Assembly: GCA_035570055.1 (NCBI GenBank)
Contig: DATMLM010000072.1
Coordinates: 1-64,000 of the forward strand
Direction: 5' to 3'
From: DASRDS01 sp035570055
GTDB lineage: Bacteria; Gemmatimonadota; Gemmatimonadetes; Gemmatimonadales; Gemmatimonadaceae
Length of the DNA stretch: 64,000 bases
Below, in pieces: positions 49,912 to 57,473 of the stretch (its first letter is position 1; every line of letters begins with the position of its first letter). The position numbers were made by a program, and so were the translations under genes. The notes beneath the pieces were generated by a model. That model saw only the letters and a program-made list of their open reading frames with translations. It did not search any database and had not been told where the DNA came from.

Positions 49912-51822
49912 GTGACCGATCAGACTGCCGTCTCCGAACAAGAAGCCCGCGACGTCGCCGAAGCGGCGCGCGAGACCGAGTGGACGCACCCGAGCTTCGT
50001 TCGCGAGCTCTTCCTGGGACGGTTCCGGCTCGATCTCATCCACCCGCACCCGAAAGAAGACCCGGAAGACGCCGTGCGCGCCGCGCCGTTCCTGGCGCGG
50101 CTCAAAGAATTTCTGACGCGCGTCGATTCGGACGCGATCGATCGCACCGGCGAGATTCCCGAGGCGCTCGTGCAGGAGCTCCGCGATATGGGCGCGTTCG
50201 GGATCAAGATCCCGAAAGAGTATGGCGGGCTCGGGCTCTCGCAGATGACGTACGTGCGGGCCATGGAAATGGTGACCTCGAAAGACGGCTCGCTGACGGC
50301 GCTCCTCTCGGCCTCGCAGTCCATCGGTGTGCCTCAACCCCTCAAGCTGTTCGGGACGGACGAACAGAAGCGCAAGTATTTTCCTCGACTCGCCAAGGGA
50401 GCCATTTCGGCCTTTGCGCTGACCGAGGTCAACGCCGGCTCCGATCCGGCGAACATGACGACGAGCGCCACGCCGGTCGACGGCGGGGCCGCCTTCCTAT
50501 TGAATGGCGAGAAGCTCTGGTGCACGAACGGCACGCGCGCCGAGCTGTACGTCGTCATGGCGCGCACGCCTGACGTCATGGTCGCGGGCAAGCCGAAGCG
50601 TCAGATCACGGCGTTTATTGTCGAAGCCTCTTGGCCCGGCGTCGAGATCGTGCATCGCCTGCGGTTCATGGGGCTCAAGGCGATCGAGAATGGCCTGATC
50701 CGATTTACTAACGTGAAGGTGCCCCGCGAGAATATTCTGTGGGGCGAGGGCAAGGGACTCAAGCTGGCGTTGACCACGTTGAATACCGGAAGACTCACCC
50801 TTCCGGCGAGTGCGGTGGGCGCCACCAAGGCCATGATCGAGGTCACGCGGCGGTGGTCGAACGAGCGCGTGCAGTGGGGCCAGCCGATCGGCAAGCACGA
50901 GGCGGTCGCGCGCAAGCTCTCGCTCATGGCTGCGAACACGTTCGCGATGGAGGCGATCGCCGAGCTCTCGACGGCGCTGTATGAGCGCGGCGGATACGAT
51001 ATCCGCCTCGAGGCGGCGATCGCGAAGATGTACAACACCGAGGCCGGGTGGCGTATTGTCGACGACGCGCTGCAGGTTCGCGGCGGGCGTGGATATGAGA
51101 CCGCGGACTCGCTCAAGAGTCGCGGCGAGCCGCCGATCGCCGTCGAGCGGGCCATGCGCGATTTTCGGATCAACCTGATCTTCGAGGGCTCCTCGGAGAT
51201 CATGCGATTGTTCATCGCGCGCGAGGCCGTCGATCATCACTTCAAGACGGCGTTTGCGCTGATCGACCCCAAGTCATCGGCCAAGGCGCGTTGGGCAGCC
51301 GTGGGGCGCATCGCCAAATTTTATCCCGCGTGGTATGCGTCGCGCTGGTTCGGCCGCGGTCAGGTGCCGGCCTATACGGAGTTCGGTCAACTCGCGCGGC
51401 ATCTCCGGTTCGCCGAGCGGGCCACGCGCCGTCTCGGGCGGTCGATCTTCCATGCGATGGTGCGGTTCGGGCCGAAGCTCGAGAAACGGCAGATGGTGTT
51501 GTTTCGGGCAGTGGACATCGGAGCGGAGTTGTTTGCGATGTCAGCCGCGTGCTCACGGGCGTATATGTTGGCGCACAATGGCCAGCGGGAAGCGATCGTG
51601 CTGGCTGACGTCTTTTGCCGCACCGCTCGCGATCGCGTGCGCGAGCATTTCCGGGCGTTGTTCGGCAAGGACGATCCGGCCATCTATCGGCTCGCGCAGC
51701 AAGTGCTCAAAGGCGAGCACCGGTGGCTGGAGCAGGGCATCGTCGGGCTCTCGCCGCTCGGGTCCGCGGCGACCGCTGTGACGCCGTCGCAACCGGAGCG
51801 GCGCGAGCCCGTCGGCGTCTGA
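49912..51822 (+). CDS. acyl-CoA dehydrogenase with extended C-terminus
   Basis: 636 residues from a GTG with GGAGG 5 nt upstream. The ACAD core (~60-440): 'IPKEYGGLGLSQMTYVRAMEMV', 'AISAFALTEVNAGSDPANMTTSATP', 'GEKLWCTNGTRAELYVVMA', 'VRGGRGYETADSL', and 'IFEGSSEIMRLFIAREAVDHHF', whose Glu matches the catalytic base of medium-chain enzymes. About 200 further residues form a helical C-terminal domain as in long FadE-type proteins. It catalyses FAD-linked alpha,beta-dehydrogenation of acyl-CoA. A CCCC-TTGA-GGGG mini-hairpin lies just upstream. The stop overlaps the kinase frame. Confidence 0.9.
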   Translation: MTDQTAVSEQEARDVAEAARETEWTHPSFVRELFLGRFRLDLIHPHPKEDPEDAVRAAPFLARLKEFLTRVDSDAIDRTGEIPEALVQELRDMGAFGIKIPKEYGGLGLSQMTYVRAMEMVTSKDGSLTALLSASQSIGVPQPLKLFGTDEQKRKYFPRLAKGAISAFALTEVNAGSDPANMTTSATPVDGGAAFLLNGEKLWCTNGTRAELYVVMARTPDVMVAGKPKRQITAFIVEASWPGVEIVHRLRFMGLKAIENGLIRFTNVKVPRENILWGEGKGLKLALTTLNTGRLTLPASAVGATKAMIEVTRRWSNERVQWGQPIGKHEAVARKLSLMAANTFAMEAIAELSTALYERGGYDIRLEAAIAKMYNTEAGWRIVDDALQVRGGRGYETADSLKSRGEPPIAVERAMRDFRINLIFEGSSEIMRLFIAREAVDHHFKTAFALIDPKSSAKARWAAVGRIAKFYPAWYASRWFGRGQVPAYTEFGQLARHLRFAERATRRLGRSIFHAMVRFGPKLEKRQMVLFRAVDIGAELFAMSAACSRAYMLAHNGQREAIVLADVFCRTARDRVREHFRALFGKDDPAIYRLAQQVLKGEHRWLEQGIVGLSPLGSAATAVTPSQPERREPVGV

Positions 51823-52826
51823 ACCGTCGATCGCCGCCGCTCTGGGCGATCATCTCGCTGGCGTGGGCTGGGCCAGCGATCCTGGCGGTTCTCAATGCGT
51901 ACGCCCAATCGCGGCTGTACCACGAGCCGGCCAATGCGCGGAGCCTCATCTGGCAAGGCGGCGACTGGCTTCTGTACGGTGCGCTGACGCCGGGCATCTG
52001 GCGTCTGGCGCGGCGATATCCATTGCGCCAACACGTCGCGCTGCACGTGGTCGCATCGCTCGTCTCCTGTGCCGCATGGGCGGGCTCCGGGGCCGTGCTC
52101 CGGCGCTTGGTGATACCGGGAGCCGAGGGAGCCATCACTGGGCAGTTTCTCGTCAGTTGGTTCTTCATCACGCTCCCGTTCGGCGTCGCGGTCTACTTCG
52201 CCGTCGTCGGGGCCGAGCGGGCCGTGTTTTATTTCTTCGAGTCGCGCGAGGCGAGACTGAGAGCCTTGCGGGCGCAACTCAACCCGCATTTTCTCTTCAA
52301 TAGTCTGAACGCGGTCGGTGTGCTCGTGCGCGACCGGGACACCGAGACGGCCTCGCGGGTCATTGAGGAGCTGGGCACGATGCTGCACGAGTTGCTCAAA
52401 CCGGATGCCAAGCACGAGATCACGCTGGCTGAAGAGTTGGCGTTTCTCAACCGGTATCTCGTGGTCGAGCAGATCCGGTTCTCCGACCGGCTCCGACCGG
52501 CGTTTGATATCGCACCCGACACACTCGGTGCTGCCGTACCGGCGCTGGTCCTACAGCAGTTGGTCGAGAATGCCGTCCGCCACGGCATCGCGAAGCGCAC
52601 CGAGTCCGGCCACGTTCGTATCTCGGCTCGACGCGACGGCGACGATCTCGTACTGGTAGTTTCGGACGACGGACCGGGCCTGGCCGAGGTGAACGCGTCG
52701 GGCGTAGGTCTCGCGAATATCCGCGCGCGCCTCGCGACGTTGCATGGCAGCCGTGCCAGATTGGATCTGACCTCACCACCGGGTGGCGGGACAGTCGCAA
52801 CGGTGAGGCTTCCATATCATGCGTGA
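51819..52826 (+). CDS. LytS/YehU-type sensor histidine kinase, probable CTG start
   Basis: About 335 residues. Four membrane helices occupy the N-terminal 150 residues ('PLWAIISLAWAGPAILAVLN', 'FLVSWFFITLPFGVAVYFAVVGAE'). The His_kinase box is 'LRALRAQLNPHFLFNSLNAVGVL', followed by 'LVLQQLVENAVRHGIAKR' (N box) and 'LVVSDDGPGLAEV' (G box). No ATG, GTG or TTG exists near the N-terminus in this frame; the only well-placed codon is a CTG whose last bases overlap the ACAD stop (CTGA). The response regulator overlaps its 3' end by 8 nt. Signal unknown. Confidence 0.78.
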   Translation: MNRRSPPLWAIISLAWAGPAILAVLNAYAQSRLYHEPANARSLIWQGGDWLLYGALTPGIWRLARRYPLRQHVALHVVASLVSCAAWAGSGAVLRRLVIPGAEGAITGQFLVSWFFITLPFGVAVYFAVVGAERAVFYFFESREARLRALRAQLNPHFLFNSLNAVGVLVRDRDTETASRVIEELGTMLHELLKPDAKHEITLAEELAFLNRYLVVEQIRFSDRLRPAFDIAPDTLGAAVPALVLQQLVENAVRHGIAKRTESGHVRISARRDGDDLVLVVSDDGPGLAEVNASGVGLANIRARLATLHGSRARLDLTSPPGGGTVATVRLPYHA

Positions 52827-53571
52827 GATCCGCTCTCTCATCGTCGACGACGAGCCGCTCGCGCGCCGCGGTATCCGTCAGTTGCTCGCGCGCGAGCCCG
52901 ATGTCGTGGTGGTCGGCGAGTGTCGCGATGGGAAGGCCGCGCTGGATGCCTTGGAGACGCTGGCCCCGGATCTCGTCTTCCTCGACGTGCAGATGCCGGA
53001 GCTCGACGCTTTTGGCGTGATCCGCGAGCGCGGCGTCGACCGCATGCCGATCGTCGTGTTCGTCACTGCCTACGATGCCTTCGCGGTCAAGGCGTTTGAG
53101 GCTCAAGCACTCGACTATCTCGTCAAGCCGCTCGTCGCGGCGCGGTTCGCGGCCGCTATGGCGCGGGTGCGCGAGCGCGTGCGGGTTGGTGACATCGTCG
53201 GCCAATCCGCGCGGCTGGGCGCGCTCGTTGTCGGGACGCCGAGCGGGTCGCTCGTGGTCCCGGCGACGGAGATTGATTGGATCGAGGCCGAGGACTATTA
53301 CTCGCGCGTTCACGCCGGCGGCACGCATCGCCTGATCCGCGAGTCCCTCGCCTCGCTCTGGCGCCGGCTCGGCAAGACGCAGTTCGTCCGGGTGCACAGG
53401 GGTGCGCTCGTGCGGCTCGACCGGATTCGTGAGATCCGTGCGCTGGCGGACGGGCGCACGGTGGCGGTGCTGCGCAATGGCACGACAGTGAGCGTGAGCC
53501 GTCGCCGTCGTGCCGCGCTCCAGGCGCTCCTGCGGTCGACCGCTCACGGCAGCCCGCACGCCGTTCCCTGA
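52819..53571 (+). CDS. LytTR-type response regulator
   Basis: 250 residues. Receiver domain 1-120 with acidic pair 'IVDDEP', phospho-acceptor in 'LVFLDVQMPELDAF' and 'YDAFAVKAFEAQALDYLVKPL'. LytTR DNA-binding domain ~145-245: 'VPATEIDWIEAEDYYSRVHAGGTHRLIRESLASLWRRL', 'FVRVHRGALVRLDRIREI'. It pairs with the LytS-type kinase upstream. Targets often are cell-wall, export or competence genes in this family; none is evident here. Confidence 0.92.
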   Translation: MREIRSLIVDDEPLARRGIRQLLAREPDVVVVGECRDGKAALDALETLAPDLVFLDVQMPELDAFGVIRERGVDRMPIVVFVTAYDAFAVKAFEAQALDYLVKPLVAARFAAAMARVRERVRVGDIVGQSARLGALVVGTPSGSLVVPATEIDWIEAEDYYSRVHAGGTHRLIRESLASLWRRLGKTQFVRVHRGALVRLDRIREIRALADGRTVAVLRNGTTVSVSRRRRAALQALLRSTAHGSPHAVP

Positions 53572-53601
53572 ATCGCGCTTGCCGGCCGGGGTCTGATCGA
53601 G

Positions 53602-53607
53602 TAGCGT
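53602..53607 (+). promoter_or_regulatory. -10-like TAGCGT for the gene at 53615
   Basis: TAGCGT ends 7 nt before the ATG at 53615; no Shine-Dalgarno is present. Confidence 0.4.
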
Positions 53608-53614
53608 CGCCGGT

Positions 53615-54730
53615 ATGAGTGCCGCCCCGCGGCTTGGCTCTGCCGACCGGATCGCGTCGATCGACATCGTGCGTGGCGCCGTTATGGTGCTGATGGCGCT
53701 CGATCATGTGCGCGTGTACTCGGGTCTGCCGCCAGGCGGTCCGACTCCGGGCATCTTTTTCACTCGGTGGGTGACGCATTTCTGTGCCCCGGCGTTCTTC
53801 TTTCTCGCCGGCACCGGCGCCTACTTGCGATTACAGCGCCGCGGCGACAAGCGGGAGATGTCCCGGTTTCTTATCACGCGCGGACTGTTTCTCGTGTTCC
53901 TGGAACTGACCGTCCTCCGCGTCGCGTGGACCTTCAATTTTGATTTTCAGCACTATCTGCTCGCCGGTGTGATTTGGGCACTCGGCTGGTGCATGGTGCT
54001 GCTCGCCGGCATCATCTGGCTGCCGATGCCCGCCATCGCCGTCGGCGCACTCGCCATCATCGCGGGCCACAACCTGCTGCCTCCGGCGCACGAAGGCATC
54101 TCGTGGCTGGCGCGGATTCTCTACTACGGCGGCGCCGTCGGAAACCTCGCGGTGCTCTACGTGATCGTCCCATGGGTCGCGGTCATGGCGGCCGGCTACG
54201 CGTTCGGCGCGATCGTGCAACGCCGCAACGTGTGCATCGCGATCGGCCTCGGTGCGACGGTGCTCTTTCTCATACTTCGCGGGATCGACGGTTACGGCGA
54301 TCCGCGGCCGTGGCATGCCTTGCCCGCGCAGATACCGTTTGTCATCCGGTTTCTGAATACGACGAAGTATCCGGCGTCGCTCGACTATCTCCTCATGACG
54401 CTCGGGCCGACCATTCTCATCCTGCCCTTCGTGAAGGGGCCTCGAGTGCTCGACACGTTCGGCCGCGTGCCGCTCTTCTTCTACGTCCTGCACATTCCGC
54501 TGATTCACGCCGCGGCGTGCGTCGTATCGCTGATTCGCACCGGGGCCGTCGACCCGTGGCTCTTCACGAACCACCCGATGTGGAATCCCGAGCCGCCGCC
54601 GGGCTACACGTGGAGCCTGGGGCTCTTGTATCTGGTCTGGGTCATCGTGATCGCGATCCTACTGCCTGTGTGCCAATGGTATGCGCGGATCAAGGGTACA
54701 CGCCGTAGCCCTTGGTTGAGTTATCTCTGA
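53615..54730 (+). CDS. DUF1624/heparan-acetyltransferase-like polytopic membrane protein
   Basis: 371 residues, about ten membrane helices. It opens 'RIASIDIVRGAVMVLMALDHVRVYSG', the DUF1624/HGSNAT-like signature with the conserved DxxRG and DH. Further family blocks: 'FTRWVTHFCAPAFFFLAGTGAYL', 'LFFYVLHIPLIHAA'. Relatives transfer acyl groups from CoA across the membrane onto sugars, or are of unknown role. The last 14 codons (after Ala-Arg-Ile-Lys) belong to a 153-bp repeat whose copies downstream repeat the same C-terminal peptide. Confidence 0.8.
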   Translation: MSAAPRLGSADRIASIDIVRGAVMVLMALDHVRVYSGLPPGGPTPGIFFTRWVTHFCAPAFFFLAGTGAYLRLQRRGDKREMSRFLITRGLFLVFLELTVLRVAWTFNFDFQHYLLAGVIWALGWCMVLLAGIIWLPMPAIAVGALAIIAGHNLLPPAHEGISWLARILYYGGAVGNLAVLYVIVPWVAVMAAGYAFGAIVQRRNVCIAIGLGATVLFLILRGIDGYGDPRPWHALPAQIPFVIRFLNTTKYPASLDYLLMTLGPTILILPFVKGPRVLDTFGRVPLFFYVLHIPLIHAAACVVSLIRTGAVDPWLFTNHPMWNPEPPPGYTWSLGLLYLVWVIVIAILLPVCQWYARIKGTRRSPWLSYL

Positions 54731-55037
54731 TGTTGCAATCGGGGGGTCCGGGGGCGTAGTTGGGGTTTGCCCCCCGGAGGCGAACCGACCAGTCGAGCAG
54801 CGTAGTGTGCTGCTCGACGTGCCGCGGAGCGGCATGCGCGGATCAAGGCCACACGCCGTAGCCCTTGGTTGAGTTATCTCTGATGTTGTAGTCGGGGGGT
54901 CCGGGGGGCGTAGTTGGGGTTTGCCCCCCGGAGGCGAACCGACCAGTCGAGCAGCGTAGTGTGCTGCTCGACGTGCCGCGGAGCGGCATGCGCGGATCAA
55001 GGCGACCCGCCGGAGTCCGTGGCTCAGCTACCTATAA
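54681..55037 (+). repeat. 153-bp tandem repeat carrying the gene 3' end, two full copies plus a diverged tail
   Basis: Copies: 54681-54833, 54834-54987, and a partial third at 54988-55037. Each starts with ATGCGCGGATCAAGG. In all three, the frame of the upstream gene encodes RIK[GA]TRRSPWLSYL plus a stop. Copies 1 and 2 are nearly identical; copy 3 differs at nearly every third codon position, all synonymous, with TAA instead of TGA. Each full unit also has a perfect hairpin (GTCGAGCAGC/GCTGCTCGAC, at 54792-54818 and 54946-54972) and a G-rich/C-rich stretch. Remainder of this 300-nt gap: no gene. Confidence 0.85.
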
Positions 55038-55040
55038 ACG

Positions 55041-55418
55041 CTAACCACGGGGGGCGATCCTCCCGTGGAGGGTTCGGCTCAGCTCCTCCATTCGCCGGCG
55101 ATTGACGCCGAAGTCGCTATGCCCGACGCGGGACGCCGAGCGAAAGTGGACGACGTGGGCGACGGGGTCGACGACGAGCTCGACGTCGTCGACGAACCGG
55201 AACAGGCGGCTGCGGAACTCGGCGTGCACGTAGTGCGTGTCCCGCGACACGATGCGGGTCCGCGGAGATTCGGCGATCACGTCCATGATCGCGTGCACCA
55301 CCGCCTGGGTCGGAATCGTGAACGGGATCGCCGGCATGTGATGCTGGCGATCGTCCACAGAAGCTTGGGTCGACACGCAGTTCGGCGAGCTCGGACATGG
55401 GTCCAGGGGCGGCGCCAT
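55041..55418 (-). CDS. DUF1499-family protein
   Basis: 125 residues from the ATG at 55418. The family signature 'DPCPSSPNCVSTQASVDDRQHHMPAIPF' opens the protein, followed by 'RIVSRDTHYVHAEFRSRLFRFVDDVELVVDPVAHVVHFRSASRVGHSDFGVNRRRMEEL', all typical of DUF1499. Function unknown; members occur in photosynthetic and many other bacteria. TAAACT lies 8 nt upstream of the start. It diverges from the gene at 55458. Confidence 0.88.
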   Translation of the reverse strand: MAPPLDPCPSSPNCVSTQASVDDRQHHMPAIPFTIPTQAVVHAIMDVIAESPRTRIVSRDTHYVHAEFRSRLFRFVDDVELVVDPVAHVVHFRSASRVGHSDFGVNRRRMEELSRTLHGRIAPRG

Positions 55419-55426
55419 AGCCCTTG

Positions 55427-55432
55427 AGTTTA
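55427..55432 (-). promoter_or_regulatory. -10-like TAAACT for the DUF1499 gene
   Basis: On the minus strand TAAACT ends 8 nt before the ATG at 55418, with no Shine-Dalgarno. Confidence 0.45.
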
Positions 55433-55444
55433 CGCATGCCCGGT

Positions 55445-55450
55445 TAATTT
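55445..55450 (+). promoter_or_regulatory. -10-like TAATTT for the gene at 55458
   Basis: TAATTT ends 7 nt before the ATG at 55458. With the minus-strand TAAACT it forms a compact divergent promoter of about 40 bp. Confidence 0.5.
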
Positions 55451-55457
55451 CCGCCAC

Positions 55458-56336
55458 ATGCCCCGTCTCACTTTTCTCGGCCTTGGCGACATTGGTACGC
55501 CGATGGCCGCGCGGCTCGCGCGTACGTGCGAGCTCACGGTATGGAACCGCACGGCCGCCAAAGCCGCGACCTTCGCGGCTGAGCACGACGTCATCGCCGC
55601 ACCGACGGTCGCCGACGCGGTCCGCGGCGCCGAGATCGTCGCGTCGTGCCTGCCAACGTCGCCCGACGTCGAGGGACTGCTGGAAGGCGCGCTGCCGGCG
55701 CTCCAGAAGGGCGCGGTGTGGGTGGATTTCACGTCGGGCGACCCGGCGGGCAGTCGCCGGATAGCGGCGCGGCTGGCCACGGTTGGCGTGTCGTATCTCG
55801 ATGCCCCGGTGAGTGGGGGCGTCGCGGGGGCAGAGGCGGGCACGCTGACCATCATGGTCGGCGGCGACGGGCGCGCGCTCGAGCGGGTGCGCGGTGTGCT
55901 CGACGCCGTCGGGCAGAAGATCGTGCTCTGCGGACCGATCGGCAGTGGCGATGCGGTCAAGGCCGTGAACAACGCGTTGCTCGCCGTGCATCTCTGGTCG
56001 GCGGCCGAGGGGTTGGCGGCGCTCAAGAGCGCGGGTGTGTCGCCGACGGTGGCGCTCGACGTGATCAACGCATCGAGCGGCCGGTCGAATGCGTCAATGA
56101 ACTTGATCCCGCAGCGCGTCGTCACGCGGAAGTTCCCGCGGACGTTTCGGCTGGCGTTGCTCGACAAGGATGTCGGGATCGCGGCGCAGTTTATTCGCGA
56201 TCAGAAGACGCCGGCTCCCGTGCTACAGCTGACCGCAGAGCTGATGCGGATCGCTCACAATCTGCTCGGCGCCGAAGCCGATCACGCCGAGAGCCTCAAG
56301 GTTGTCGAGCAGTGGTCGGGACAGGAGATTTCTTAG
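55458..56336 (+). CDS. NAD(P)-dependent beta-hydroxyacid dehydrogenase (3-hydroxyisobutyrate dehydrogenase family)
   Basis: 292 residues. N-terminal Rossmann fold 'LTFLGLGDIGTPMAARLA' with 'LTVWNRTAAKAA', whose Asn-Arg suggests NADP preference. Family signatures: 'YLDAPVSGGVAGAEAGTLTIMVGG' (substrate-binding Ser-Gly-Gly) and the catalytic lysine in 'GSGDAVKAVNNALLAVHLWSAAEGL'. Substrates in the family include 3-hydroxyisobutyrate, tartronate semialdehyde and succinic semialdehyde. The last 41 nt overlap the convergent gene. Confidence 0.9.
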   Translation: MPRLTFLGLGDIGTPMAARLARTCELTVWNRTAAKAATFAAEHDVIAAPTVADAVRGAEIVASCLPTSPDVEGLLEGALPALQKGAVWVDFTSGDPAGSRRIAARLATVGVSYLDAPVSGGVAGAEAGTLTIMVGGDGRALERVRGVLDAVGQKIVLCGPIGSGDAVKAVNNALLAVHLWSAAEGLAALKSAGVSPTVALDVINASSGRSNASMNLIPQRVVTRKFPRTFRLALLDKDVGIAAQFIRDQKTPAPVLQLTAELMRIAHNLLGAEADHAESLKVVEQWSGQEIS

Positions 56337-57435
56337 CCGCCAACGATTGTCCGCCACTCGGCGGCGCTGGCTTTTTATCCAGTCCGGCGGCCACCGCATC
56401 ATAGCGCGACCCAGGGTTCCACAGCACCCAACCCTGATACCCCGCGTCATACACGGCCTTCTTCTGCTCCCGAAGCTCGGCGGGGCCATACGCGGGACTG
56501 CCGAGCGTGAACGCTTGCAGCCATGGGCGCACGTGATCGCCGGTGAGGCCGAGTTTCTCATCGCGCTTATGCGCGGCGGAGATGGCCGCCAGGATGGTCT
56601 TGTATGGCTCGGCGTTCGGGTGGTCGAGGCCGAACGACCCGTGCGGGTAGTGCGACGGATAGACCATTGGCAGGATGACGTCGGCTGACTGCGCGAGATC
56701 TTCCCAGCGCTGTCCGACTTCGAGCGCGCCGTTCACACTCGTGACGAGACCGAAGATGTCGGCGGTCGTGCGTACGCCCTTCTTTGAGAGGCGCGCCCGG
56801 GCGGCGCTCAAGAACTCGGCGAGCACGACGGGCTTCGCGCGATCACCCGCGCCAGGGAACACCTGCGTCGGTAGGCTCTTGTACGGCTCGGGAAAGCGAA
56901 TGTAGTCGAATTGGACTTCCTCGAATCCAGCCGCCGCGGCTTCGTCGGCCACGCGGAGCTCGTATTCCCACAGGTCGTGATTATACGGGTTGACCCAGGT
57001 CATCCCCTTCTTGTCGTGCCAGGAAGTCCCATCGCTCTTCAAGATCCGCCAAGCAGGGTTCAAGCGCGCTGCAACCGAATCTTTGAATACGACGATCCGT
57101 GCGATCGGCACGATGTGATGTGCCTTGAGCGTGTCGATCAGTTGAGGGAGATCGGGAATGACGCCGGCGCGGCCCGCGTTGCGCCGGACCAACGTATCCG
57201 TCGATGCATAGTTGATCCCGAACTCGTCCTTTATATCGATGACGAAGCCGTTGATCTCGGTCGAGTCAGCCAGCGCGATCAACGATCGCATCTTGCGCGG
57301 ACTCTGGGCCGCGAACCGGTTGACGTAGATGCCCCGGACCACGGGAGGAGGTGCAGCTTGGGGTGGTTGTTGAAGCTGCGCTGCAGCGGAGAGCGTGCAG
57401 GCCAACAGAAGTGGAAGGGCGCGTGTCATCATCAT
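56296..57435 (-). CDS. exported putative glycoside hydrolase (DUF4015 family)
   Basis: 379 residues from the first of three consecutive ATG codons at 57435. Signal peptide 'ALPLLLACTLSAAAQ'. The TIM-barrel-like domain starts 'VVRGIYVNRFAAQSPRKMRSLIALADSTEINGFVIDIKDEFGINY' and continues 'FDYIRFPEPYKSLP', 'DVILPMVYPSHYPHGSFGLDHPN' and 'YDAGYQGWVLWNPGSRYD', matching the putative glycoside hydrolase family (GH13-related, DUF4015). Substrate unknown. It diverges from the lipoprotein gene at 57474; the 3' end overlaps the dehydrogenase gene. Confidence 0.85.
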   Translation of the reverse strand: MMMTRALPLLLACTLSAAAQLQQPPQAAPPPVVRGIYVNRFAAQSPRKMRSLIALADSTEINGFVIDIKDEFGINYASTDTLVRRNAGRAGVIPDLPQLIDTLKAHHIVPIARIVVFKDSVAARLNPAWRILKSDGTSWHDKKGMTWVNPYNHDLWEYELRVADEAAAAGFEEVQFDYIRFPEPYKSLPTQVFPGAGDRAKPVVLAEFLSAARARLSKKGVRTTADIFGLVTSVNGALEVGQRWEDLAQSADVILPMVYPSHYPHGSFGLDHPNAEPYKTILAAISAAHKRDEKLGLTGDHVRPWLQAFTLGSPAYGPAELREQKKAVYDAGYQGWVLWNPGSRYDAVAAGLDKKPAPPSGGQSLAAKKSPVPTTARQP

Positions 57436-57461
57436 GCGTCGTGTAATATCTCCTAGGACTG

Positions 57462-57467
57462 TATCTT
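57462..57467 (+). promoter_or_regulatory. -10-like TATCTT for the gene at 57474
   Basis: TATCTT ends 6 nt before the ATG at 57474; the same hexamer precedes dnaE2 and the genes at 8952 and 63190. Confidence 0.5.
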
Positions 57468-57473
57468 TCGGCG

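Noticed and set aside
54731..55040. CRISPR array
   Set aside because: Only two full units of 153 bp without variable spacers, and no cas genes in the window; the unit carries a gene end instead.
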